Positions 1-5,938 of a stretch of DNA of 7,034 nucleotides are shown piece by piece. The translations under genes were made by a program, and so were the position numbers. This DNA is from an uncultured Collinsella sp. (GTDB lineage Bacteria; Actinomycetota; Coriobacteriia; Coriobacteriales; Coriobacteriaceae), in the NCBI GenBank assembly GCA_958407555.1, contig CATYJC010000093.1, positions 1-7,034 of the forward strand, given 5' to 3'. Every line of letters begins with the position of its first letter. Within the stretch, counting starts at the first letter, position 1. The notes beneath the pieces were generated by a model, which saw only the letters and a program-made list of their open reading frames with translations, did not search any database and was not told the DNA's origin.

Positions 1-55
1 CGAGATAGCCCTCCTGGTCGAAATGCATGATCTCGATCTTCTCGGTTTCCTTCAT
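1..55 (-). CDS. N-terminal fragment of a gene leaving the left edge, possibly SIS-domain sugar-phosphate enzyme
   Basis: Only the first 18 residues are present: MKETEKIEIMHFDQEGYL, followed by the window edge. The ATG at 55-53 follows a good ribosome site (AAAGGA about 7 nt upstream) and lies some 50 nt below a clear promoter, so the gene start is convincing. The pattern 'FDxExYL' close to the N-terminus is common in SIS-domain proteins of the fructosamine-deglycase/AgaS type that accompany mannose-family PTS operons, but 18 residues are too few for assignment. The promoter shares its operator layout with the one for the orphan EIIC-EIID pair, suggesting common control. The gene is real with fair confidence; the family is a weak inference. 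Confidence 0.5.
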   Translation of the reverse strand, partial: MKETEKIEIMHFDQEGYL

Positions 56-105
56 GGCTTTTCCTTTCTGTCCTGCACGCAACTCTATACATCGCGTTTC
101 TTTTC

Positions 106-149
106 GATACCAATTATAGACATACACCTAATGTGTTTTTAATACCACT
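106..149 (-). promoter_or_regulatory. Promoter with two TGGTAT-type operator halves upstream of the left-edge gene
   Basis: On the minus strand the site reads AGTGGTATTAAA (149-138), 19 nt, then TATAATTGGTATC (118-106). TATAAT at 118-113 is a perfect -10 hexamer, with TTAAAA about 18 nt upstream as a weak -35. TGGTAT occurs twice, once beside the -35 and once overlapping the -10/start region, which is where a repressor would act. The same layout with identical 19-nt spacing is found at 3257-3300. TGGTAT-like half-sites resemble operators of GntR/HutC-family regulators that often control sugar PTS operons; the identity of the regulator is inference. Confidence 0.7.
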
Positions 150-195
150 TATCAATCTGCTCCAATCCTCGGTGAACGGTCGAAATTCTCTGGTG

Positions 196-207
196 AGTGG
201 TATTAAA
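196..207 (+). promoter_or_regulatory. Third operator-like half site, inverted
   Basis: AGTGGTATTAAA on the plus strand is an exact 12-base match, in opposite orientation, to the distal operator half at 138-149, with 46 nt between them. It lies just beyond the stop codon of the MFS gene (226). No matching -10 lies at the same spacing on the plus strand, so it looks like an auxiliary operator (for example for looping or cooperative binding) rather than a divergent promoter. The rest of the 56-225 intergenic region holds no ORF I can support and no clear terminator for the MFS gene. Confidence 0.45.
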
Positions 208-225
208 TTAGAATTGAATGTATAG

Positions 226-1440
226 CTAACGCCTCTGGCGCCTCCCTTGTGTGACAAAGAACAGCGTTCCTACCAGCGCAATAACGGTCGATGCCCCAAA
301 CAGCACCGCCTGAACGCCCAAAGCCTCCGCCAAAAACGGAGCCGCCAGCAGCGGCAGCACGCCGGCACTCATCAGGCCAAAACGCACAAAGCCGGTAATG
401 CGCCCCAGGTATTTGATGTCGGCGCGCTCCTGAATCAAGATCATCTGCAGCGGTTCCAGGAATCCCCAGGCCAGACCGTTAATCGCCTGACCGATAATCG
501 CGACCCCCAGCATATCGGTGCCCACGTACACCATGGACCCAATGCCCACGGTCATGAGCGCGCCGAGCAACAATCGCAGGTTGACATGGCGAGCAGAAAG
601 CTTGGTCAGGATGAACGCACCCACCGAGGAAGTGAGGCCCACGACCGAGGACAGCCAGCCCAGCCAGACGATATCCACGCTGAGCACATCGCGATAGAAC
701 AACGACTCCAGCGAATCGAACGCGCCAAACGCAAAGAAACCCAAAAAGCCCGAGATAAAGATGAGGCGCAGGTCGTGGTCGCGAAACGTAAGTCGCGCAC
801 CCTCGGCCATGCCGCCCAGAATACCGCCCTTCGGCTTCTCCCCTTTTGCGGGGGCAACACACTCGTGACAGCCCAAGGAGAGCACGGCCGCCACACCCAT
901 CATGCCCGCCATGAGCAGATAGACCGATTGCGTGGCAAAACAGCTCACGATGGCACCGCCGAGCAGCGGGCCAGCGGTATAGGCGATATTGCTGTAGAAC
1001 ACCATGAGGCCGTTCACGCGGGTTCGGCCCTCGGTGGTCGACTCCAGATATCCCGGAAACGCATGCGTGCAGGTGTTGATAAAGCCGCCCGCAAGTCCCA
1101 AGACGCACGCGGCAAACACAAGCCCGGGGACAGACAACGGCGCCAACCCCACGCCAAGCGATAGCACAGCCGTAATCACGCACGTCACAAATGACGTCCG
1201 GCGCGGTCCAAAGCGGTCGATGACCGAGCCCGACACCATATTGCCCACCGACGTCATAAGATTGCGCACGAGCGTAATGGCAGCAACCAAAAAGGCCGTG
1301 CCGGCCAGATCATACGTGGCCGCACCGATAAGCCCCAAAAAGTAGACCGCGTTGTTGGCGCACCACTGCAGGGACTCAATTAGAATCAGCCTGACCTCCG
1401 CCGGCGTCAGGCGCATTGCTTCGCGATCCTTCGCGAACAT
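226..1440 (-). CDS. Major facilitator superfamily (MFS) transporter, 12 TM
   Basis: This encodes 404 residues, the usual size for a 12-helix MFS permease, with hydrophobic helices from about residue 15 to 395 and a short charged C-terminus rich in Arg. Between helices 2 and 3 residues 71-82 (GSVIDRFGPRRT) match MFS motif A (GxxxDRxGRRR-like). The central hydrophilic loop near residues 195-215 (Lys/Gly-rich) separates the two six-helix halves. The ATG at 1440 has an AAGGAG site 5 nt upstream, which fixes the start. The substrate cannot be told; drug, sugar or metabolite export are all possible. It starts 91 nt after the EIID stop, with an intrinsic terminator in the gap, so it is probably expressed by read-through or from a promoter inside EIID. 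Codon use is relaxed compared with the EIIC-EIID block upstream. Confidence 0.88.
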   Translation of the reverse strand: MFAKDREAMRLTPAEVRLILIESLQWCANNAVYFLGLIGAATYDLAGTAFLVAAITLVRNLMTSVGNMVSGSVIDRFGPRRTSFVTCVITAVLSLGVGLAPLSVPGLVFAACVLGLAGGFINTCTHAFPGYLESTTEGRTRVNGLMVFYSNIAYTAGPLLGGAIVSCFATQSVYLLMAGMMGVAAVLSLGCHECVAPAKGEKPKGGILGGMAEGARLTFRDHDLRLIFISGFLGFFAFGAFDSLESLFYRDVLSVDIVWLGWLSSVVGLTSSVGAFILTKLSARHVNLRLLLGALMTVGIGSMVYVGTDMLGVAIIGQAINGLAWGFLEPLQMILIQERADIKYLGRITGFVRFGLMSAGVLPLLAAPFLAEALGVQAVLFGASTVIALVGTLFFVTQGRRQRR

Positions 1441-1452
1441 ACGAACTCCTTC

Positions 1453-1497
1453 TATACAAAAAGGGGATGGAGGGCATAGGCCCGCTCCATCCCCTTT
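1453..1497 (-). terminator. Intrinsic terminator after orphan EIIC-EIID pair
   Basis: A perfect 13-bp inverted repeat (1460-1472 with 1485-1497, stem core GGGGATGGAG/CTCCATCCCC) encloses a 12-nt loop. On the minus strand it is followed by TTTTTGTATAG, a U-rich tail. It sits 35 nt past the EIID stop and immediately before the ribosome site of the MFS gene. It is unrelated in sequence to the terminator after the other EIID copy. Confidence 0.88.
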
Positions 1498-1531
1498 CCA
1501 GGTTGCAACGAAAATCTATGCAGCCGGGCCC

Positions 1532-2356
1532 TTACGCCAGCACGCCGAAGAACGCGCCGATGATGCCCACGACCATGGTGGCCACGATCAGCACCATGGG
1601 GTTGATCTTCTTGGACAGCAGCCAGTAGTACAGCCAGAAGGCGATCATGCCGAGCATGCCGGGCATGATGCCGTCCAGGATGTCCTGGAGGGTCTGGGCG
1701 TCCTCGCCCGAGCCGATGGCCACCGGGATGCTGGCCCAGAACATGTCCTTGCACATGGCGCCCACGACCATGACGCCCACGATGCCCACGCAGGTCATGA
1801 TCTTCTGCATGAGGCCGGTCCTCTGGGCCTCGTCCAGGAAGCCCACGCCCAGCTCGTAGCCCTTGACGGCGCCCCAGACGCGCAGCGCGAAGCCGGGGAC
1901 GTTGTAGATGAGCAGGAAGGCGATGGGGCCGAAGGGGTTGCCGGCCTGGCACAGGCTGATGCCCACCGCGGCGGCGACCACGCGCAGCGTCGACAGGAAG
2001 ATGGAGTCGCCGATGCCGGACAGCGGGCCCATGAGGGCGGCCTTGACGTCGTTGACGCTCTCGGGCTCGATCTCGCCGCGGGCGACCTTCTCCTCCATGG
2101 CCATCGCGAGGCCGCCGACGAACGGGGCGAACTGGACGGTGATGTTGAAGAACGCGCAGTGGCGGTGCAGGGCCTCGGCGTAGTCGTCGGGGCGGCCGGC
2201 GTAGATCTTCTTGAGCATGTTGGCGACCATCAGGCAGAAGGCGATGTTCATCTGCTTGTAGTAGGTCCAGGAGAACTCCATGCCCAGGGCGCCGACGTTG
2301 ACGGCGCTCTTGACGAGGTCGGAGCGCGTGATCTTGTTCTCGGGACTAGAAGTCAT
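1532..2356 (-). CDS. PTS system mannose/fructose/sorbose-family EIID component, orphan copy
   Basis: This membrane protein is the IID half of the mannose-class PTS permease and forms the transport channel complex with EIIC. Family hallmarks are plain: an N-terminal 'TRSDLVKSA' segment, 'RHCAFFN' followed by 'GGLAMAMEEK', the highly typical 'GPLSGIGDSIF' block, 'GNPFGPIAFLLIYN', and a hydrophobic C-terminal anchor. Length (274-277 aa) is normal. Two in-frame ATGs exist, at 2365 and 2356; the second is preferred because GGAAGGGG lies about 9 nt upstream of it, whereas it abuts the first. It overlaps the EIIC stop by 11 nt (20 nt from the first ATG), implying translational coupling. Apart from the stop codon (TAA here, TAG in the other copy) it is nucleotide-identical to 4324-5148. 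All codons after the first few end in G or C. Confidence 0.93.
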   Translation of the reverse strand: MTSSPENKITRSDLVKSAVNVGALGMEFSWTYYKQMNIAFCLMVANMLKKIYAGRPDDYAEALHRHCAFFNITVQFAPFVGGLAMAMEEKVARGEIEPESVNDVKAALMGPLSGIGDSIFLSTLRVVAAAVGISLCQAGNPFGPIAFLLIYNVPGFALRVWGAVKGYELGVGFLDEAQRTGLMQKIMTCVGIVGVMVVGAMCKDMFWASIPVAIGSGEDAQTLQDILDGIMPGMLGMIAFWLYYWLLSKKINPMVLIVATMVVGIIGAFFGVLA

Positions 2357-3111
2357 CGTCCTCATCCCCTTCCGCGGAGAGCTGGGGCTGGGCTCCGCCC
2401 AGGCCGAGCAGGTCGAACTTGTCGATGCCGATGATGATGGCGATCAGGGCGACGCCCAGGACGGGCACGTTGGCGTAGGAGCACAGCAGGAAGCCCAGGA
2501 AGTAGAAGGGCACGAGCTGCTTGGTGAGCACCAGGCGGCCGAGCATGGCGAAGCCCATGGCAGGCAGGATGTTGGCTGCAACGCCAAAGCCAGCAAGGAC
2601 AAAGGGCGGGATGAAGTCGAGCATGCCCTGGATGGCGTCAGCACCCAGATAGAACGACAGCGAGCACAGCAGGAACGCCATGATGATACCGGTCAAACCG
2701 ATCAGGAAGTGCATCGCATAGACACCCTTAAGGTTGCCCTGGCCGGAGAAGACATCAGCGCGGTCAACCAGGATCGGCAGGACGGCGTTGAGGATGTTCT
2801 TGATGGCAAGGCACAGCGTGGCGATGGGCATAGCGAGCGCGATGGCTGCCTCGGTGCTCTGGCCCAGCTGGATAGCGAAGGCGCAGGCGAGCACGCCGCC
2901 GATCGTCTCATCAGGCGGCACGTAGGCGCCGATGGAGATCGAGCCCATGAACAGCAGCTCCAGGCTGGCGCCGATCGCGAGGCCGGACTGCAGGTCCCCC
3001 AGCACCAGGCCCACGAGCGGGCACAGGACGATGGGGCGGAACGCATAGAGCGTACCGAGCTGGAAGTCGAACTTACCAAATGCGGCGATAAGTCCGATGA
3101 GGATTGCTTGG
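1533..3111 (-). repeat. Direct repeat copy 1 (EIIC-EIID block, 1579 bp)
   Basis: Line-by-line reading shows this tract to be identical to 4325-5903 at a constant offset of 2792, with no substitution or indel that I could find; translations in several frames on both strands also agree. Identity ends at the third EIIC codon on one side and within the EIID stop codon on the other. Both copies point the same way. The six bases of the first two EIIC codons are also shared beyond the two-base difference at 3112-3113. Confidence 0.95.
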
Positions 3112-3119
3112 ACAAGCAT
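2346..3119 (-). CDS. PTS system mannose/fructose/sorbose-family EIIC component, orphan copy
   Basis: This 257-residue polytopic permease subunit forms the sugar channel with EIID. Family signatures include 'RPIVLCPLVGLVLGD', 'GASLELLFMGSISIGAYVPPDE' (residues about 50-72) and several hydrophobic helices up to about residue 240. It ends in an acidic tail, EGDEDDDF. The start at ATG 3119 is chosen because GGGAGG lies just upstream and the protein then aligns end to end with the other copy; the open frame continues to 3299 but that stretch is a promoter and leader. The only protein difference from the other copy is residue 3 (Val, GTC, here; Thr, ACC, there). No EIIA or EIIB gene precedes it, so phosphoryl transfer would need partners made elsewhere, most simply from the 5970-6929 genes. 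Confidence 0.93.
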   Translation of the reverse strand: MLVQAILIGLIAAFGKFDFQLGTLYAFRPIVLCPLVGLVLGDLQSGLAIGASLELLFMGSISIGAYVPPDETIGGVLACAFAIQLGQSTEAAIALAMPIATLCLAIKNILNAVLPILVDRADVFSGQGNLKGVYAMHFLIGLTGIIMAFLLCSLSFYLGADAIQGMLDFIPPFVLAGFGVAANILPAMGFAMLGRLVLTKQLVPFYFLGFLLCSYANVPVLGVALIAIIIGIDKFDLLGLGGAQPQLSAEGDEDDDF

Positions 3120-3256
3120 AATTCCTCCCAATAAGGAATCTCGAACCGTCGTCACTCCCGTCGCGCGCGTTGTTGATATCAATTCCGGGAGTTCGATTAC
3201 ACGGCTCGAAGCGTACCTGGTGTGCTGCGAACACCCATGCCAGATACAAATGATTT
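3120..3256 (-). other. Leader (5' UTR) of orphan EIIC-EIID transcript with possible stem-loop
   Basis: About 138 nt lie between the predicted transcription start and the EIIC ATG. Inverted repeats can pair as a two-part stem: 3155-3160 (CTCCCG) with 3186-3191 (CGGGAG), extended by 3141-3145 (TCGAA) with 3192-3196 (TTCGA). The palindrome TTGATATCAA (3173-3182) lies in the loop. The ribosome site GGGAGG sits just outside the structure. No riboswitch class was recognised and no small ORF with a good start is evident. Confidence 0.4.
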
Positions 3257-3300
3257 GATACCAATTATAGGTATGCATGTTCTTACTATTTAATACCACT
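3257..3300 (-). promoter_or_regulatory. Promoter with two TGGTAT-type operator halves for orphan EIIC-EIID
   Basis: On the minus strand this reads AGTGGTATTAAA (3300-3289), 19 nt, then TATAATTGGTATC (3269-3257), the same elements and spacing as at 106-149, while the 19-nt spacers differ. TATAAT at 3269-3264 is the -10; TTAAAT about 18 nt upstream is a weak -35. In this copy the proximal site also forms an inverted repeat, ATACC-7 nt-GGTAT (3258-3274). It gives the second EIIC-EIID pair transcription independent of the full operon. Control by a GntR-like repressor is inferred from operator position and half-site form only. Confidence 0.72.
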
Positions 3301-3344
3301 CGCTCAGCGGGGTGTTTTTTACCGTAAACGGCAGACGCATCCCA

Positions 3345-4235
3345 TTAGGCACGCTCTTTGTTTCGATGGCGGACAAGCGCCACCAGAAAGCCATCGCCAA
3401 AGGCATCGTATGCCAAGTTGCCTACAATCACCAAAACGATTATCGCCGCGCCCAAAAACTCGTTCCAGCGAAAGACCTCGCCAAAGAGGAGCGCCGACCA
3501 GCAGGGAGCGAGCACGACCTCGCTCATGCAGACCAAGTTGGCCGCAAACGCGTTAGTGCGCGCAATCCCCTTGGCATACAGCACGCTCGCAAGGCCACTG
3601 CAAAAAAGGCCGTGCACCAGCATAAGCCCCCACTCAAATGGTCTCACGGAGTCTAGGGCACCGGCAAAATAGACGATCGGCAACATCGAGATACCGCAGG
3701 AGATGAGCGAGGACACCATGGGCGACGCATCGGGGCGAGAGTTCAAAAAGAAACACAGCCCAAAGGTGGCGCCTGAAATGACGGCAAGCAGGTTGCCGAG
3801 CATGCCCTCGGCACTCAAATCGCCTAAAAAGAAAAGTCCCATACCCGTAAAAGCAACCACCACGGAGGCAATCTTCGCAGGCGAGGGCAATGTGCGAGTT
3901 GCGAGCGATTGATACACGATAACGAAAATCATCGAGGTGTACTGCAGGACGATCGCGTTGCCGACCGTCGTGAGCTGGTTGGCAAAGTTAAACGTGGTGC
4001 CCGTCACGAAGTTGCAGACGGCCACAAGGACAATAAGACGGCTGACGCGGAGGATGGGCCTGCCGACGAGCAGGATAAAGAGCGCCATAAATATTGCCGT
4101 AACGGCACCGATCAAAAGAGCTGACTGCGAATTGGCGCGAACGAGGATGCCGATAAAACTCCACAAGAGCGCCGTGCCAAATAGATACATCGCCCCGCTC
4201 ACGCCATTATCGGGTGGATTGTCAGATCGAATCAC
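3345..4235 (-). CDS. EamA/DMT-family transporter, about 10 TM
   Basis: The 296-residue product has the size and hydrophobic pattern of a ten-helix drug/metabolite transporter made of two EamA repeats (about residues 16-140 and 150-277). Typical features are 'NAIVLQYTSMIFV' in the first half and 'YAKGIARTNA' followed by 'SEVVLAPCWSALLFGE' in the second. It starts with GTG at 4235, supported by GGAGGT 5 nt upstream. The C-terminus is short and basic. Substrate is unknown; amino acids, sugars or nucleotides are exported by family members. It lies 88 nt past the EIID stop with a terminator between, and no separate promoter fits downstream of that terminator. Codon use is relaxed and AT-richer than the PTS block. 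No convincing terminator follows it before the promoter at 3300. Confidence 0.88.
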   Translation of the reverse strand: MIRSDNPPDNGVSGAMYLFGTALLWSFIGILVRANSQSALLIGAVTAIFMALFILLVGRPILRVSRLIVLVAVCNFVTGTTFNFANQLTTVGNAIVLQYTSMIFVIVYQSLATRTLPSPAKIASVVVAFTGMGLFFLGDLSAEGMLGNLLAVISGATFGLCFFLNSRPDASPMVSSLISCGISMLPIVYFAGALDSVRPFEWGLMLVHGLFCSGLASVLYAKGIARTNAFAANLVCMSEVVLAPCWSALLFGEVFRWNEFLGAAIIVLVIVGNLAYDAFGDGFLVALVRHRNKERA

Positions 4236-4260
4236 GAAGCACCTCCAGTTAGCTTTCGGT

Positions 4261-4294
4261 AATAAAAAACGGCGACCGCAATGGGTCGCCGTTT
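4261..4294 (-). terminator. Intrinsic terminator after EIIA-EIIB-EIIC-EIID operon
   Basis: A perfect 11-bp stem (4267-4277 with 4284-4294; AAACGGCGACC/GGTCGCCGTTT) with a 6-nt loop is followed on the minus strand by TTTTTTATT. It begins 30 nt after the EIID stop and ends 25 nt before the GTG of the EamA gene. Confidence 0.92.
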
Positions 4295-4323
4295 CCCTTG
4301 GGGGCAGAATAGAACGCAGGAGC

Positions 4324-5148
4324 CTACGCCAGCACGCCGAAGAACGCGCCGATGATGCCCACGACCATGGTGGCCACGATCAGCACCATGGGGTTGATCT
4401 TCTTGGACAGCAGCCAGTAGTACAGCCAGAAGGCGATCATGCCGAGCATGCCGGGCATGATGCCGTCCAGGATGTCCTGGAGGGTCTGGGCGTCCTCGCC
4501 CGAGCCGATGGCCACCGGGATGCTGGCCCAGAACATGTCCTTGCACATGGCGCCCACGACCATGACGCCCACGATGCCCACGCAGGTCATGATCTTCTGC
4601 ATGAGGCCGGTCCTCTGGGCCTCGTCCAGGAAGCCCACGCCCAGCTCGTAGCCCTTGACGGCGCCCCAGACGCGCAGCGCGAAGCCGGGGACGTTGTAGA
4701 TGAGCAGGAAGGCGATGGGGCCGAAGGGGTTGCCGGCCTGGCACAGGCTGATGCCCACCGCGGCGGCGACCACGCGCAGCGTCGACAGGAAGATGGAGTC
4801 GCCGATGCCGGACAGCGGGCCCATGAGGGCGGCCTTGACGTCGTTGACGCTCTCGGGCTCGATCTCGCCGCGGGCGACCTTCTCCTCCATGGCCATCGCG
4901 AGGCCGCCGACGAACGGGGCGAACTGGACGGTGATGTTGAAGAACGCGCAGTGGCGGTGCAGGGCCTCGGCGTAGTCGTCGGGGCGGCCGGCGTAGATCT
5001 TCTTGAGCATGTTGGCGACCATCAGGCAGAAGGCGATGTTCATCTGCTTGTAGTAGGTCCAGGAGAACTCCATGCCCAGGGCGCCGACGTTGACGGCGCT
5101 CTTGACGAGGTCGGAGCGCGTGATCTTGTTCTCGGGACTAGAAGTCAT
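4324..5148 (-). CDS. PTS system mannose/fructose/sorbose-family EIID component, operon copy
   Basis: Last gene of the complete PTS operon; with EIIC it forms the membrane permease that accepts sugar outside and releases the phosphorylated form inside. Residue content is the same as the copy at 1532-2356: 'GPLSGIGDSIF', 'RHCAFFN' and 'AMEEK' motifs, then C-terminal hydrophobic segments. ATG at 5148 is preferred to the in-frame ATG at 5157 on ribosome-site spacing; either start overlaps the end of EIIC. The stop is TAG instead of TAA. After codon 7 (counted from 5157) every codon ends in G or C, unlike EIIA and EIIB of the same operon. Confidence 0.94.
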   Translation of the reverse strand: MTSSPENKITRSDLVKSAVNVGALGMEFSWTYYKQMNIAFCLMVANMLKKIYAGRPDDYAEALHRHCAFFNITVQFAPFVGGLAMAMEEKVARGEIEPESVNDVKAALMGPLSGIGDSIFLSTLRVVAAAVGISLCQAGNPFGPIAFLLIYNVPGFALRVWGAVKGYELGVGFLDEAQRTGLMQKIMTCVGIVGVMVVGAMCKDMFWASIPVAIGSGEDAQTLQDILDGIMPGMLGMIAFWLYYWLLSKKINPMVLIVATMVVGIIGAFFGVLA

Positions 5149-5903
5149 CGTCCTCATCCCCTTCCGCGGAGAGCTGGGGCTGGGCTCCGCCCAGGCCGAG
5201 CAGGTCGAACTTGTCGATGCCGATGATGATGGCGATCAGGGCGACGCCCAGGACGGGCACGTTGGCGTAGGAGCACAGCAGGAAGCCCAGGAAGTAGAAG
5301 GGCACGAGCTGCTTGGTGAGCACCAGGCGGCCGAGCATGGCGAAGCCCATGGCAGGCAGGATGTTGGCTGCAACGCCAAAGCCAGCAAGGACAAAGGGCG
5401 GGATGAAGTCGAGCATGCCCTGGATGGCGTCAGCACCCAGATAGAACGACAGCGAGCACAGCAGGAACGCCATGATGATACCGGTCAAACCGATCAGGAA
5501 GTGCATCGCATAGACACCCTTAAGGTTGCCCTGGCCGGAGAAGACATCAGCGCGGTCAACCAGGATCGGCAGGACGGCGTTGAGGATGTTCTTGATGGCA
5601 AGGCACAGCGTGGCGATGGGCATAGCGAGCGCGATGGCTGCCTCGGTGCTCTGGCCCAGCTGGATAGCGAAGGCGCAGGCGAGCACGCCGCCGATCGTCT
5701 CATCAGGCGGCACGTAGGCGCCGATGGAGATCGAGCCCATGAACAGCAGCTCCAGGCTGGCGCCGATCGCGAGGCCGGACTGCAGGTCCCCCAGCACCAG
5801 GCCCACGAGCGGGCACAGGACGATGGGGCGGAACGCATAGAGCGTACCGAGCTGGAAGTCGAACTTACCAAATGCGGCGATAAGTCCGATGAGGATTGCT
5901 TGG
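4325..5903 (-). repeat. Direct repeat copy 2 (EIIC-EIID block, 1579 bp)
   Basis: This is the partner of 1533-3111, identical base for base as far as can be read, in direct orientation, with 1213 bp between copies (EamA gene, its terminator, and the orphan promoter and leader). Sequences immediately outside each end differ completely apart from the EIIC start codon region. Confidence 0.95.
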
Positions 5904-5911
5904 GTAAGCAT
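5138..5911 (-). CDS. PTS system mannose/fructose/sorbose-family EIIC component, operon copy
   Basis: Third gene of the operon, 257 residues, with EIIC-family blocks 'RPIVLCPLVGLVLGD' and 'SIGAYVPPDE' and an acidic end, EGDEDDDF. The ATG at 5911 follows a purine-rich AGGAAAGGGGGA site. It starts 58 nt after the EIIB stop, and that gap holds a 7-bp hairpin (5939-5958). Third codon positions are relaxed in residues 1-25 and about 77-185, but almost all G/C from about residue 186 (near 5357) onward, which suggests a mosaic origin. It is identical to the copy at 2346-3119 except residue 3 (Thr here). Confidence 0.94.
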   Translation of the reverse strand: MLTQAILIGLIAAFGKFDFQLGTLYAFRPIVLCPLVGLVLGDLQSGLAIGASLELLFMGSISIGAYVPPDETIGGVLACAFAIQLGQSTEAAIALAMPIATLCLAIKNILNAVLPILVDRADVFSGQGNLKGVYAMHFLIGLTGIIMAFLLCSLSFYLGADAIQGMLDFIPPFVLAGFGVAANILPAMGFAMLGRLVLTKQLVPFYFLGFLLCSYANVPVLGVALIAIIIGIDKFDLLGLGGAQPQLSAEGDEDDDF

Positions 5912-5938
5912 ATATCCCCCTTTCCTAATAGGACACTA

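Noticed and set aside
1352..2434. Long plus-strand ORF (360 codons), with a 429-codon counterpart at 3937-5226
   Set aside because: It is the in-register antisense of EIID. Since nearly every EIID codon ends in G/C, the antisense triplets begin with G/C and cannot be stop codons, so the frame stays open by composition. The product is His/Asp/Gly/Ala-rich with no family features.
2280..3134. Plus-strand ORF of 284 codons opposite EIIC (also 5072-5965)
   Set aside because: It is in-register antisense to EIIC, has low-complexity hydrophilic composition and no ribosome site of note; the EIIC reading has clear family motifs.
3175..3184. GATATCAATT in the leader as a further operator
   Set aside because: It differs from GATACCAATT by one base and is better explained as part of the TTGATATCAA palindrome; no supporting spacing.
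3120..3299. 60-residue N-terminal extension of the orphan EIIC
   Set aside because: The stretch contains the promoter and leader, does not look like EIIC, is absent from the other copy, and the ATG at 3119 has a good ribosome site.
3298..3320. Inverted repeat followed by TTTTTT on the plus strand, terminator-like
   Set aside because: The stem is imperfect with a wobble and bulge, it overlaps the operator, and no plus-strand gene upstream would need it.
1533..5903. Composite transposon or insertion sequence as cause of the duplication
   Set aside because: No transposase, terminal inverted repeats or target-site duplication is visible at the repeat ends, and the repeated unit is purely the two PTS coding regions.
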